A DNA stretch of 64,000 nt from Macquaria australasica (GCA_005408345.1 SEMN01000186.1:248001-312000); one strand, 5' to 3'. Counted from the first letter of the stretch, positions 35,916 through 48,439 are shown. The notes: generated by a model not told the origin, from the letters alone. Translations and numbers: made by a program.

Positions 35916-36451
35916 GCCTTGTTTACACCTGGCATTAACATGCGTCTTGGATGATCCATTCACCCAAGTGGACCGCTCTAAGTACGTCAGTTCACACGTG
36001 GCATTAGAATACGTCTCCACATGCATCTTGAGTGACCACTTATGATTGGATCTCACTTCCCCGCTCTATATTTATATCTATATATCTATAAACATGTAGC
36101 CTACATCATTTCTGTTTGCAAGGACCAAACGCGTTGTTGTTTTTAACCGGCGGGAGGCAGAAATGCACTTTGTGTGCCTAGTCTGCCGGAAATTAAAAGT
36201 ATAAATAAATAAATAAATAAATAAATGCAATTATTTTACTGTTATGGCTTCTTCTTGATGTTTTGCACTTTAATATGACGCCTTTGGCGAGCAAATGAGT
36301 ACGTACTTCCGCTTACGCAGGCCCAAGACATATTTGCGTACACACTGCTAAAAGAAGGATCTCAATGCGTCCTCAATGCGTCTTGGGTGCAGTCGCACCT
36401 GTACTGAGCTGAGCACCCAAGACGTGTGTTAATGCCAGGTGTAAACAAGGC
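35916..36451. mobile_element. Non-autonomous DNA element with perfect 25-bp terminal inverted repeats
   Basis: The first 25 bases (starting GCCTTGTTTACACCTGGCAT, 35916-35940) and the last 25 (36427-36451) are exact reverse complements. Similarity continues inward through CGTCTTGG..G. The interior has sub-repeats (CTCAATGCGTC twice at 36361-36382; ACGTC-type words near both ends) and an (AAAT)n run. There is no transposase frame. I recognise the end sequence as a fish MITE type. Flanks show no obvious target-site duplication. Confidence 0.8.
36201..36226. repeat. (AAAT)n microsatellite inside the TIR element
   Basis: Six tandem AAAT units, following TATAAAT. Confidence 0.9.
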
Positions 36452-39182
36452 CACAGAGAGGTCAATGTGAGCACATCCCAACCTGTGTGCATCTTTGGGG
36501 AAAAGTGGAGCCCCTGCGGACCATCTTTGAAGATGAGAGACAGTTTGTACTCTTTTATGAAGCGTTGAGTCTTCAAAGGATCTGGCATAAAAATATATGA
36601 TTGGTGGAGAGAACATGTCATACTGGACAGATATCAGTTTGCTTTGTTGCACAAGTAGCTCTTACAAGGTTTTGCTTTGCGGAACATTAATTGTTTGTGG
36701 CTCTCAGTTAAACTTTTCAGGGGCTAAGAAAAAAATGATGATGGTTCGCGTGCATGTCCTTTTCAGTTTACTTTGTTTCAATAGCTCTAGAAACCTGGAA
36801 ATCCTTTAAACTGGAGTTTGTATCTGACAACATTTATTATACAAACTGTATAATATCCCAAATGTTTTCACTTCGAATCTGCATCCAAATAAAAGCCACT
36901 GTGACAGGAAAAAAGTAACCATCCTGAACTATCTTGTTTGTTCAGACGGAGAAAGAGGCTTGGGCTTTCCGCACGTCTTCCAGGCCATTATAAATAGATG
37001 CCACAAACTGAGAGTGACAAACAGAGGAGGGGAGGGTGGGGGCTTTGACAAAGACTCATTTAAACGCCGCGGCACAACAGAGTGACTTGAGCACCGACTC
37101 CCACATTGGCAGCCCCAAACCACAAGACAGCCCTGGCTCTAATCGCAAACATTTATTCAGATCAGACAACTCCAGTGAATGCCTCTGAGGACCATCTCTG
37201 TGAGATATAAAAAGAATCAAGAAGGAAGCAGAGGGAAGAAAGAGAGTTCAACCAAGTGGTATAGACAGAGAGAGAAGGGAAGGCCAGAGAGAGACACAGA
37301 GAGAGACGGAGACAGACGAGGACGCAGCCAGAAACAAAGAAACAAAAATAAGACACTGCGAGATTGAGGGGGAGTGATTGCTCTGTTGTTAGTCTGCATT
37401 TAGAGGCAAAGTGACTCCAGTCCCCCAGTGATTACACAAAGTAAAGAGGAGGAGAAGAGGAAAAGAGTGAAAAAGGTGAGTAGATGAAAGAATAAGTCTC
37501 CCGACTCAGCAGACTGAAACCAGCTCAGACTGAGACAGACTAATGAGACGAGAATACGAATGGATATAAAGCGTATTTACACTGAAGAAGGCCTGATGAA
37601 ACCCAGAGTAGAAAACAAATTCCTGACCATCCGGGTGTCTTCGTCTATTATTCATTAAATGAGAATGAGTCACCAGGGAGAATATTGCTTCCGAATTTTG
37701 GAAACAAATCAACACTCAGCGGTTTCAATTAGAGCATAGCTTGTGTATGTGATGTGTTTTGTAGTAGAGTAGCCAGCACTTTATTCACTGGAAACACATG
37801 ATATAAGTGTTAAATAACACAGTTTGATTTTATTTCTAAGAGTTCTGTTTTACACTAAGAAAAAAAAAAGAGTGAAGACAGCAGATCAAGGCTGTAAGAG
37901 ATGGAGCACAAACTCTTAAGTGAGGAAACAAAGACCTTGTTAGCTTGTTGACTGCATCATTTATTCATTAAGTTATTAAGTAACAGGGGATATGCACATT
38001 AATTAACATTACTGTTCTGTGATGTAAATGTGCCAAATGTTGCTATGTGCTTATTTTTTTTTATCTGCTATCCCAAGGCCGGTTATGATATAAGATGATA
38101 GAAAATGATTTTTCCGTTTAAAGAGATTTGTTCACCTTTTTGAAACTACTGACCAAGTTACACTCATTGTGATGCAGCAAGCTTTCTTAGAGTGTGTAGA
38201 CTGTGTCCCACATTGGCACATGTACATCAGGACTCACCAACGGGCTAATATAGTGAAGCTGTTTTAAATTAGTCAGGCTGAGAGCATCACGGGAGACTCA
38301 TCATCCGCCAATGAGGGATTGGGATAATCCCACGGATGAGTGGCTGGTTAACCTCGCAGTGCAGTGGTCAATACTGTACAAGTGTCAGAGGTTGACCTTT
38401 TTATTGATTGGCTCACACTAATCTGCTGCGGGTCGACTGTGTGTGTTGGACCAAACGTGGCAGGACTACTCTCCGGGGAGGCTGTGATTCTGTTTCTGTA
38501 TTCAGACTGCGAGCAACATGATCACTTCTCACCCAGACACGACTGATTAAAGTGTAAAGTAATTTATATATGTGGACTTAACATCTTGGAGAAGCACAGC
38601 ATTCACTTTGGTTTTGGGTACGTATTACCTTATTCATGTTTGTTCAAAAGTCACGTATGTTTTAGATCAGGAAAATCTTTCCTTTCTGTAAATGTCTGCC
38701 CTCAGTACACACACAAATAAGCCATTTTCTGCCTGGTTGAAACTAGGAGTGGGAATGTACAGTAGTTCAAACAGGCAAGAGACGTAGAGTAAGAAAGTGA
38801 AATTAATCTGAAACTGAAACAGTGGGAGGCAGGGTGGTGATGAGGGCAAATGTCTACTCTGACAATCTGACTTGAGCCCATGTCCAACTCGAGTTAAGTG
38901 CCGACTGATCTATTTATCCAGCTCCCAACTGATGGGATTACATTTCACGAACAGTAATTCCACCTGAAAACTGCCAAATGGATGACACATCGGCAACAGC
39001 TGCCCAAAACAGCCCAGTTAAACTTTTACAGATAACGCTAAATATCTGAATCCACAGTTTATGTTTTCCTTTGAAGTCATTCATTTGAGTGTTTTCTGTT
39101 TATCTGCATTTAAAGCTACGTAATTAAAGTCTGACAGTTACCACTGTTAGTATATAACAGTAAATACCAGATAAGAAAACTA

Positions 39183-39440
39183 TGGCTACGATTATTTTCA
39201 TTATTGGTGAATCTGCTGATTATTTTCTTGATTACTGATTCATCTCTTTATCTAATCTAATGCTGATTATATTTTCCCAGAGCCCAAGGAAATGTATTAA
39301 AATTGCCTGTTTTATCTAACAAACAGTCCAAAAACCACAAGATGTTCAGTTTACTACCACCTATGAAAAAGAAAAGCATTATATATTCACATAGAAGAAG
39401 CCAGAACCAGCAAATGTTTGTCATTTTCTGTTGAACAAAA
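39183..39440. mobile_element. MITE family Y, partial copy
   Basis: CTACGATTATTTTCATTATT at the left, then CAGAGCCCAAGG, AACAGTCCAAAAACCACAAG and GTTTACTACCACCTATGA, are the interior words of the same dispersed family as 35133-35407, but the far end is lost beyond an A-rich stretch (39437-39465). Confidence 0.5.
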
Positions 39441-40589
39441 AAACAAAAAAACAAAAAAAAAAACAGAATAGTAACCTAATCTGATGCAGTATGGATTGAC
39501 CTCCCTCATTAATAGTCAACCTGAAAGTCTTTCCATGAAGATCAAGCATCAGTGACCTGCGTTGCACAGTGGCTCTTACACCCATCCCGGACCCATTGGC
39601 ACATGGGAAAGTGAGTTCATTACAAACGTTTGCAAGGACAGACTCACATATTCTACTTGTTTACTTGCCTTGTAGAAATGGGAAACTTTGCTGTGTCTGG
39701 TTAAGATGGCAGCTGGCATAATGCAGATTACATTGCAGGAGGGAGTGGTCAGAAAGTCCCTGCCAAAAAGATGAAGTTACCTCTCCAAGGTTTCATTCCA
39801 AGAAAGAAGTTATCTGTACTGTCTGTCTTGTTATTTTGCTAGATGTGGAAACATACTGTTCTGTCCTAACAGCTGATGACAGTGCACCTCACCCTGATAC
39901 ATAAAAGCAACACACAAAGAGCTGAAATGATTCTTATCAAGGCCAAATTCTGACACCCTTCCCCCCGGTTACTAATTTTCAGTGCTTCTTTTCTTCCTGC
40001 TTTCCCGAGTTAGTCATTTCAAGTCATCTGACTGCCCAATCACAAGATTAAAGTCTGACACAAGTCTGCCATTTACTTTAAACTATATCTCCTTATTTAC
40101 CATCTTATAGTATATATATATATCTTACATGTTTACACTGTTCAGGAATCAAGTGAGAAATTAAGGTAAGAGGAAATGTACGCAGCCAAGTGTGCCGACA
40201 AGGTTAGAGAAAGATCTAGAGTCAATTCCATTAGAGGGTCTATTAAACCAGAGAACCTCAGACTTTCCACTGTGAATGAAGTAAAGAGAGCCAGAAGCCA
40301 GTATTGAGGATGAATCCCCCGAATCCTTCACAGGTCTGTCTGACCCACTTTCTCAAGCTGCTGATTCTTGTCTGCAGGAGAGAAAATGCATTCTCACCTG
40401 TGCTGAATGCCTATTCTCTTTAATGGTATTGCACTCTCTTTATTCAAACACAACCTCAGGACATTAGATATAGTGCCCAGTGGAATCCAGCCTGCATACT
40501 GCATAATTGACTTTCCAAAATTTGTTCTCATCCTACTTCTTAGTAAAAGCTCTGAGTTATATGCTTTTGACAGAATTTTGTTTTGTCAT

Positions 40590-40990
40590 TTTTTTTGTCT
40601 AATTTATTACATCAGGATAAACCCCTTGAGATGGATCATCTTGTTTTCAAGGGGGTCCCAAAACAGACACTCACAAGAACAAACAGGAAACAAAACATTA
40701 CAAAACACAAGGCACAACACAACGATGCAAAAGAAAAAATAAGATACTCAATAACAGAAACAGAAACAAGTTACAACCTTAGTATAGACACTATCATAAG
40801 AAAAATGATCAAACTATATTAACAGTTGGTGATAGCATTACTGAAGACACATGCAATTTGTTTTAAGATAGAGAATAAAACATTTTTAAATAAGCCAAAT
40901 GAAGACAGAGAACGAATATGTACATTATTCTAGTTGGTAGGAGCCCTAAAGAGAAACAAAGGGGACTATAAAGAGGAGCTGATCAGAGTA
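40590..40990. repeat. Probable interspersed repeat
   Basis: CCCCTTGAGATGGATCATCT followed by TGTTTTCAAGGGGGTCC and a long AC/A-rich stretch resembles a dispersed teleost element with 'TTGAGATC..TTTTCAAGGGGG'. I support the left 80 bases; the A-rich right part is uncertain. Confidence 0.4.
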
Positions 40991-41054
40991 TCTTAGTGAG
41001 TAACTTGAAGTGTAAGGCACAAAGAATTGTTTTAAGCAATGAGGACAAATTAAA

Positions 41055-41572
41055 ATGATCCCTCTGCAAACTCAGGAACGCATACAAAGCGGAGATTTGA
41101 GGACCGACTTCAATTCTCCAAGTCCTCAACTTTGACTGCCAGGTAAGCATTCTCTTTTTTGTGTGTGGGGGGGGGGGGGGTCTGGAGATCCCGAACATTG
41201 TCCTCATTTGAGCTGACACGTCGCTCAAGCTCAGAAACGTGTTCTCCCAAAGTATTTAATGAACACTGAATATTGCACAAAGTGTTATGAATGGGATCCA
41301 CCTTTGAGTCAAAATGAGTCAGAATGTCAGTCTTTATCTTTTGGATGCCATCCCATAAAGTCTGCATGGACATCTGGCCTTCCTCCATAGTCTTGTGTTC
41401 AGTGTACACGGATCAGAAATGATCTCCTCATTTCAATGAACTATGGCTGAAACTTTAAAGTTTCTTCTACACTACTTCTCGGTCATTTACGCAATTCAAG
41501 ATAGGATGAAAAGTTTGTATAGCTACACAATCAACTTAACCAGACTTGAGTAATGCCGCGGCCATCTTGAAT
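41055..41572 (-). pseudogene. LINE-1 5' end with ORF1 fragment
   Basis: On the minus strand a 5'-UTR-like region containing CAAGATGGCCGC (41558-41569, a YY1-type motif typical of L1 5' ends) precedes a 99-codon frame (41110-41409). The frame contains DSKVDPIHNTLCNIQ, LNTLGEHVSELERRVSS and NAYLAVKVEDLEN, heptad-rich coiled-coil sequence of L1 ORF1p, an RNA-binding protein of the L1 particle. A G run at 41168-41180 interrupts it. After a frameshift near 41100 the ORF1 reading resumes with SNLRFVCVPEFAEGS (to about 41055), then stops matching. The RNA-binding C-terminal part and ORF2 are missing. Confidence 0.8.
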
Positions 41573-41696
41573 TCCAAAAAGTTACAAAGACTAAAAAACT
41601 TAAAAGGCCATAAAAACGAGGAACAATCAGCCATGTCAGAAGTAAAACAAAGCTTTTGAAGCGTCTGAGCGTGCTGCTCATGTGTGTGCTTCTCAC

Positions 41697-41800
41697 CTGT
41701 ACTGAGCCTGGAAGTGTTCCTGGACAAAACTGTGTCGATCTCGAGGCTGCTGTGTGCTGGCTGAACTGGGACTGGAAGGATCCTCCAATGAACTGGGTCC
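41697..41800 (-). CDS. usp43: USP43-like deubiquitinase, internal exon (first in window)
   Basis: This 104-base exon starts in phase 0 after CCTGCAG and has 34 codons plus two bases. It begins GPSSLEDPSSPSSASTQQPR, a low-complexity Ser/Pro linker, and ends RHSFVQEHFQAQYR (last Arg split). In USP31/USP43 this linker follows the 'LEFLLWLLD..HEDL' helix and leads to 'FVQ.HFQAQYRSSLTCPHC' (family knowledge). It is the 5'-most exon found here; the donor is TACAG|GTGAGA. The catalytic Cys box must be further upstream, beyond the right edge or in sequence I could not recognise. Confidence 0.92.
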
Positions 41801-43319
41801 CTGCAGGCAAAGAGACAGAAAGAGGGACAGAAAGGAGACAAATAATCCCGTTAGTGGATGTGGTATATATTTACTATTTACTTTGCAGGCAGATGCATAA
41901 ACACAAATACACATCATCATCTTCAGAATGATATAAGACACTTTGAACACTAATTTCCTACATGCCATCTGCTAAATAAATTAGAGTTGCAGTGGGAACG
42001 ATTTTCTTATACAAATGAGTTGTCGTCAGTCTAAATTACAAATTGAGGCTGCATGCAAGAAGTGTAACCCATCTGTATTTACTCAGTTTGCCCAAATTAA
42101 TATCAGGCATCAGATATATAACTGGCAAAAGATCACTTTGTTGCACAGGAAGAAATAATGCAAAACTCTCTCTCTCTTTAACACAAGCCAGTGGGCACTC
42201 CATCCACCGTTGTTGGTTGTGAATAGTAGCTTTAATGAGACTTGATTGCAGACATGAACAGAATGAGAGATAAAAGAACGACTCAACCTCTTGGACTCTG
42301 GAGTCTTTGCCTGCAGTATTTACAGAAAACATTCTGTGCAAAAATGAAATCTGCAGTAATGAGGTGTGGAGGTCTTGCGAAAGAAGTAAGAGGAGTGAAT
42401 CAGCATTTTCACTCAATAAATCTTACTTCTTCAATAAGCTACAAGATGATCAAACAGAGACGTACAGATATAGATGTAGAGAGAGAAACAGAAAGAGTGA
42501 GACAAAGAGAGAGAAGGAGAAACTTTACACATGAATTGTTTAGTGTTCCACAGGTGAAAGTGAATCAAAGAGCATATAATGTGTGAGCTAATTAAATGAG
42601 GGGAAAGGTGATTCATAAAATGTGAGAGCAGGGAGGGATTTCATCTGTCTGGTAGGGAAGGAAAGTTCAAATGGTAAATGGTGGAACAGTCAACTCAGAT
42701 TGGAGTCAAAGAAATATGTTTATTTTTTTATCGTCAACCGTCCTCAGCGTCACGCCGATGTCTGCTGAGTAAACTAAATGGCTGCGATACCCTGCATGCT
42801 GTGTCGGACTCAGCAAGAGGGCAGAGAGACTTCACAGTACGATAAATGTAAGGATAAAAGAACGAAGGCCATGACTAAAAGACGGACAACTACGACTCGG
42901 GGAAACAGAGCAACATATTGCTGAATCTATCCTATACAGTTGATATTAAAGCTGTCAGTGAACACAAGGTGGTAATGACTGATTTAACACACACAAGCAG
43001 TTCAGTCCAAGTCTGCTGCCACATGTGGTCCTACTGTGGAGGCATGCATCATGGTGTTAGTTTGTTTACCTCTGTTAATTACAGAAATTAGTTGTTGTGT
43101 TGGTGTGTTGTCTGATAGTATAGTGCCAGACAGAGTACTGTTAGTGAACGATTTTCTAGGGTTTCAATCGGGTCTGTTTCGTTTTGCATTAACGTCAGAC
43201 GTACTACACACTGTATCACTACCACTACTTACTTTATGTCTCACTAAAAGTCACACTACCTCTCTGGCTCTAAACGTTGCCACTGGCCGTACATCCTGCA
43301 CTGCAGAACTGTTTAAAGG

Positions 43320-43519
43320 CTCTGCACACCCACACAGGTGTTTTCAATTACTCTGCCTAATTAGACCTCTAGTCAGGCTGAAATTGGGTGGAACAGTTGC
43401 AGCAAGACTAACAGGAGAGTGAAGGAGATGTAAGTCTGTACACACCCACATAGTCCTGACAACAGGTCTAATCAGGTGACATAAAACATTTGTGTGGGGG
43501 GACTATGGGTGTGTAGGGG
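43320..43519. mobile_element. MITE-like element family X, most complete copy
   Basis: The left end CTGCACACCCACACAGGTGT is mirrored loosely by the right end GACTATGGGTGTGTAGG, and AATTAGACC on the left by GGTCTAATCAG on the right. The core reads AAGACTAACAGGAGAGTGAA. Copies at 19.2 and 23.7 kb share different halves. The 128-codon plus-strand frame running into it (43036-43422) is not a gene I recognise. Confidence 0.6.
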
Positions 43520-45894
43520 CTTTAATATAAACATCATTCCAGTGGTATATAGACCTTTATCAAAGCAGAGATTTTTGACAGGTGAAACTAATTTAGTTAA
43601 CGATAGCTCAGGTCTATTAAGTGTCCCAGTGAGCCAGGAACAATTTCAATCAAGCAAGCTAACGCATAAACCAAGACATTATGGACTGTATTACATGGAA
43701 AAGACTTGAAACTTGAAAGTGTTTAGAGTCCTGGAAATGACTCAAACAGATTACTTGATGAACCGCACCGCTCCTCTTCAGGGCAGAGATTTGGCTTACT
43801 GCTATGCTACTTTGGGATGTGAATGATGAACACTTTGTAACTTGCGCTGTTTAGTCAGGATGAGGTTTCAAACGTTCACTTCCGAGAAATCATTAAGTGG
43901 TACACACCTGCTAATAAAAAAAACATAATATTCAGGCTCAAAACCCTTGTGTGAGACTCAAACATTAAGCAGCAAACAAAGTCATTAGTCCACTGAGATA
44001 CCAAGGTCTGGTCTCTTTACCTTCTCAGGGGAAATGAGACTTTCTGTGCTGGTCTCGCATCGTGTCTTTGGAAATAATGGCAATCCAACTTTGATGAAGC
44101 TTTGCCATTGTTCAAACAAAATCCAATCACTGCTGCATTCGCTTTGAACAATGAGCTGCTTTTTGGCATCTTTGAAAACTTCTCCAAGGATGGCTCTTTC
44201 CAGAATATATAATGAGGCAAAAGCACAAAGCCAAAAAAGCATGTGTGACAGTTTGTTTTCAAACTCCACTCGGCCCATTTCCAGACTCGGCCATGTCTTC
44301 ACTTGAACGCTTGTCTCCACTAAGTGGATAAAAACACAAAATAAAGCTCATTATCCTTTAAATCACTGCAAAATGCAATATTGATATCCTTTTTTTTTAA
44401 ATACTGTGTTACTAAGTGAAACCATAAGACAACGTTTCCAATCAGTGTTGCTGTATCTGCCGAGAGACACCGAGAGTCAACACAACAGAGAGCAGGAAAA
44501 GCAGATCAGCTGCAAATGTTGTTTGTTTGGGAGCAGTGTTTGCACATGCTCACACCTCAGCCATCTGTACCAGTAATAAGTGAAAAAAAATATTGCACAC
44601 CCATCTCGGCATGGCCTTACGCTGTATGTAAGACAAAAGCATAATTCAGGTAAGAAATAACAGAATGATGTGTAAATAAAATAGAAGTAGGTGCCTCTGC
44701 CTCAGAGCAAATCTCGAGCAGCTTATCACTTGTAATGGACAGTTTAGATGACCCGTGTGAGCTATCGAGATTGGAAAAGGGAGTCATCGGCACCTGGGGA
44801 CCATGCAATGCAGCAGGGGCTGTTTGAAGTTAAATTTCCATTTTGTGCTGGTTTCACTCAGGGTGCACAGAGTTGGCTGCTGAATGAAAAAAGAGAATTA
44901 CCCAAAAGTTATTCTGAATACTTGAGGTGCACAGCTTCTCAATCTTGGATGGACTGCAAATGATTTTGAGTTGGATTTTTTAAAATCTCTAGCAATCATA
45001 TATGATTTTGCAGCTCTGTTAAGCCATATTTTCATACAACACGAAACAAATGGCAGAGATTTCTTACATTTTCCTCTGCGTGGATTTGTGAACGTCACAG
45101 TCAAAAGAAACTTATTTAAATAACAGTCTGTCTGTATTTCTCATGTGTATATCATCTCTCATTTGTATATCACAAGCCGAGCTGTGACCGACTCTCTTTC
45201 TCTCAATTTCGCCCTCTTTTCTCCATCTCTACTCTGGAGGACAATGGAGAACAATCCGCGACCCTCAGAGACAGACTAGGTTACAAGCATCACCATGGAA
45301 ACCCTGGCCTCATTCCCGCCCCAGTCAACATGTGGGAACAGGGAACTTTTTCATCACTCACAGTGTGGCCTAAAAATAAAGAAAAAGGCTAATCACATGG
45401 CCCATTCATGTTTGTCTGAAGCATTTGCCATACTGTCTCTTTGAAGCACCATGTCAATGTCCATTGTGCACGTATGTGTGCATGTCAGTACAGTGAAGTG
45501 AGGAATATGAGTAGGAGACTGGCTTTGATACATCATTCTCTAAGCATAATAAATCAAAACCAGGGCTTTTCACTGCACACTTAAAAAGGCACCTTCCACC
45601 ATAAGCAGGTCAACAACTTCTTAGCCAGACCTGAGAACAGATGACTCCACTGAGCGAGAATGAGAGTAAGAGACAGTGACAGAAAGACAGAAACTGCACG
45701 TGGGCGTATCTAACAAAGACACATATTGTATATGTTAAAGAAACATACAGCGTATTGCAGATACACACATCTGAAACACAGGGAGAGACAGAAAGAGAGA
45801 AAGAGCACCGAGTGTATGGTACCTCTTTATTTAGCACCCAGGGAATAATGAATACCACCACAATGTTGTTCCAGCTCTGCTATCGTCTGCCAAA

Positions 45895-46200
45895 AATAGA
45901 TGCGGGGGCCGGCCGCAGCAATAACAAGTGAATACTAATATTCAGAAGCACTAAGCTGCTCAATTGTCACACTGGGTGCAATCCAAAGAACTCTGAATGG
46001 TAACAGATCTAGGCCATATTCAACTGCCTCCTGTTGCTTGTGGGACTAAATTACCGGCAGCATCTACATGCCCCTGGTAGTGTAATTGATTTCTAAGATT
46101 TACATATCGGCCCTGGTTTCAGAGCTCAGCATGCTTCAGCTAAAATGCCTGTGTTTGCCTTGTTCTCTAAATGACTGTAGTGTCAAACTTTAGACGAGTT
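45895..46200. promoter_or_regulatory. Candidate conserved non-coding element
   Basis: A repeat-free block with balanced composition, containing GGGGGCCGGCCGCAGCAATA and homeodomain-type TAATTGAT (46083-46090). It contrasts with the repeat-rich flanks. Function is inference from texture and short words only. Confidence 0.22.
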
Positions 46201-47235
46201 GCTTTCAGAAAAAGCTAGTAGAGCAATGAGCAGGTACAGGGAGGTTATGAAAAGTGGCAATTACAGCAGGCAACTGAGGAAAAGATTGGAGGAAATATTC
46301 AAGGCCTCAAATGAAAGGCTCTTTTTCATCTTTTTTTGCGGTCCATTTTGCTCATACTATTGCGTTTAGAGCCAGTTTTATTTTTATTTTTTTTGCCCAA
46401 ACAGCCAGGTGTTGGTCGATTATAGCACAAAGAACTGATCTAATATAGCGTACGAGCCAAAAGCCTGGAGCACTTGTAGCAGTGGATTCTGGGATTTGGA
46501 CACACATACCTTCGAGAATAAGAACTGAAATATTTGTGATGAGGGTTGATAGAAACTTTGGTACACTGAGCCTGTTTCTATTATTACACCGGTGCTCTAA
46601 AATGAACTGCTTTTCAGCTTTGGCAGTGAAACCATTCCCACCATATTGAGCAAGTTTTCTGAGTATTTCTGGGTTGTAAAAAGAGCTAAGGTCACTTTGA
46701 AAAGAACATTGCGCCCTTCAGCTCTTTTGTTCTCTCTTTCTGTTTACTCCTTCTCTGAGCGATGAGAGGTCAAACGGATACATATCACCACCATCAGCAG
46801 AGCTCGGCATCATCGCATCACAGGAGCGGCGCACCCACAGGGACTCGTGGGTATTGTGTGTCAGTGAGAACATTGCTGCACGCACACTCTCGCGAAGGCT
46901 CACCGGGGCCTGTGCACACAAACACACATGGGCATCTGAGAAGCACATATAAAATTCAAGGACACACAGCCACAACCACTGCATTGTCAAATTAGACAAG
47001 TCATGCTGGTGCTTCAGTCAGCGTCAGTCAGCTTTTCCATGTACTGACTGTACTGGTGATGTCATAGGAAACAACAAGACCGAGTTTATAATAATATATG
47101 ATATCAGAAACATATGAGGTTTGTCTCATATATTAAACAAAGCAGCACTGAAGTAAGCATTTACAAAACTGTCCTTGTCCTTGTTAGGTAATCACTCAAG
47201 CTCACTTCACTGCTTGATCCCAGGGAATTCACCTG

Positions 47236-47258
47236 GTGGTGTGTGTGTGTGTGTGTGT
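47236..47258. repeat. (GT)n microsatellite
   Basis: GGTGGT followed by about nine GT units. Confidence 0.9.
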
Positions 47259-48439
47259 AGTCAGCACTATATGCACACAGCTAAGCTAAAAACAAGAGCA
47301 GATTGCTTCTCTGGTTGTCTTGGGATCCTGCGTAGCTGAATTATACCCATCTCCCCACCTACAGCTTTCTTATGCTGCATCCTTCCAGCCTGACTCTACC
47401 TACTGCACCACTGCAGGACATCACAACATGCAGGATTTGGTTAAGCCACCAAGACACTCTCATGTGATAGTAGGTAGATTGTCAAAAAAAAAAAATGTAA
47501 GCAATGCACTCTTCAAGCAAATACAAGCCTATCAGAAATTATTTAGAAAATGATTATGCAAGGTAAAGATACAAAATGTGTGGCATATACACAAAGTGTG
47601 CTTTCTTTATCCCATCTGGGTTCCCCTACAGCACACTGTGAGACAAGATTAAAATGCCTTTGTGAAGACATACTGCGACTGCAAAAGAACAGAGGCCACA
47701 GAGATGTAGAAAAATGATAAATGAAGTGTATCCCTCTTCTGACAGTGTGCTAATTCAAGAGCAGAAGGTGCACAGTCACTGGAGTATGGAATCCTCTTCC
47801 CTGGTAGTAAAAATATTCATTGATGGGGTCAAATCCTTAAAAAAAAAAAATCCCAATGCTGCTTACTGACACCCAGTATGGAAGCGAACACGTTGCCCTC
47901 CACATAAATCAGCCTTCCATGTGTGGAATATTTGGTTGGCATAGTAACAGGGACTTGTCTTCGCTGTGACCTGAGATCTTTTCTTCTGCTCCCAGACATG
48001 TCTCCTCAGGGCCCTCACCTTGGTTTTTGGGACTCAATTCTGTGTGATCAGTGAAACATTTCTCCAGTGCAGCCACTGCAAATCTCTTTGGCCGTGTGCC
48101 TCTGGCAGAGGCACAGCTTCCCTCCAGAGATCTTCACACTCCAATCCCTACATGAAAACATATGTTGTTATCAAAGCTCTGCTGATTCCCCGTGGCACGC
48201 ATTCATGTGAGACGTTACTGAGGCGCTCCTCTACAGCGTGCTGGGGAGTGAGTGGGAGTTGGGCTTGCTGTGTGTGGTTGTATATTTGAAGATGTGCGTA
48301 TATGTGTGTGTGTGTGGGGGGGGTTTAAAAGCAAGCAAAAGAAACTGAAATCACTATAACAATGGGAAAGAGTGGGTGTTTGGTGTGTGTGGATGAGTTT
48401 TTATAGCTGCAAAACATGAGAACAACAAACCAGGAGAGG

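Larger units (their letters stand above)
26561..41696 (-). other. Largest complete USP43-like intron (15.1 kb)
   Basis: Donor GTGAGA is at 41691-41696 and the acceptor AG at 26561-26562, just beyond a short GA run. It contains many repeats, listed separately: foldback element (27.5 kb), interspersed repeats (30.0, 32.2, 33.1 kb), the longest CA array (34.07 kb), MITEs (35.1, 35.9, 39.2 kb), a dispersed repeat (40.6 kb) and a LINE-1 5' fragment (41.06 kb). Other sequence, including 30.4-32.0 and 36.5-39.1 kb, shows no exon or RNA gene I can support. Confidence 0.75.

Noticed and set aside
43036..43422. 128-codon plus frame
   Set aside because: Its last third is the family X repeat (also seen at 23.74 kb) and the rest matches nothing I know.
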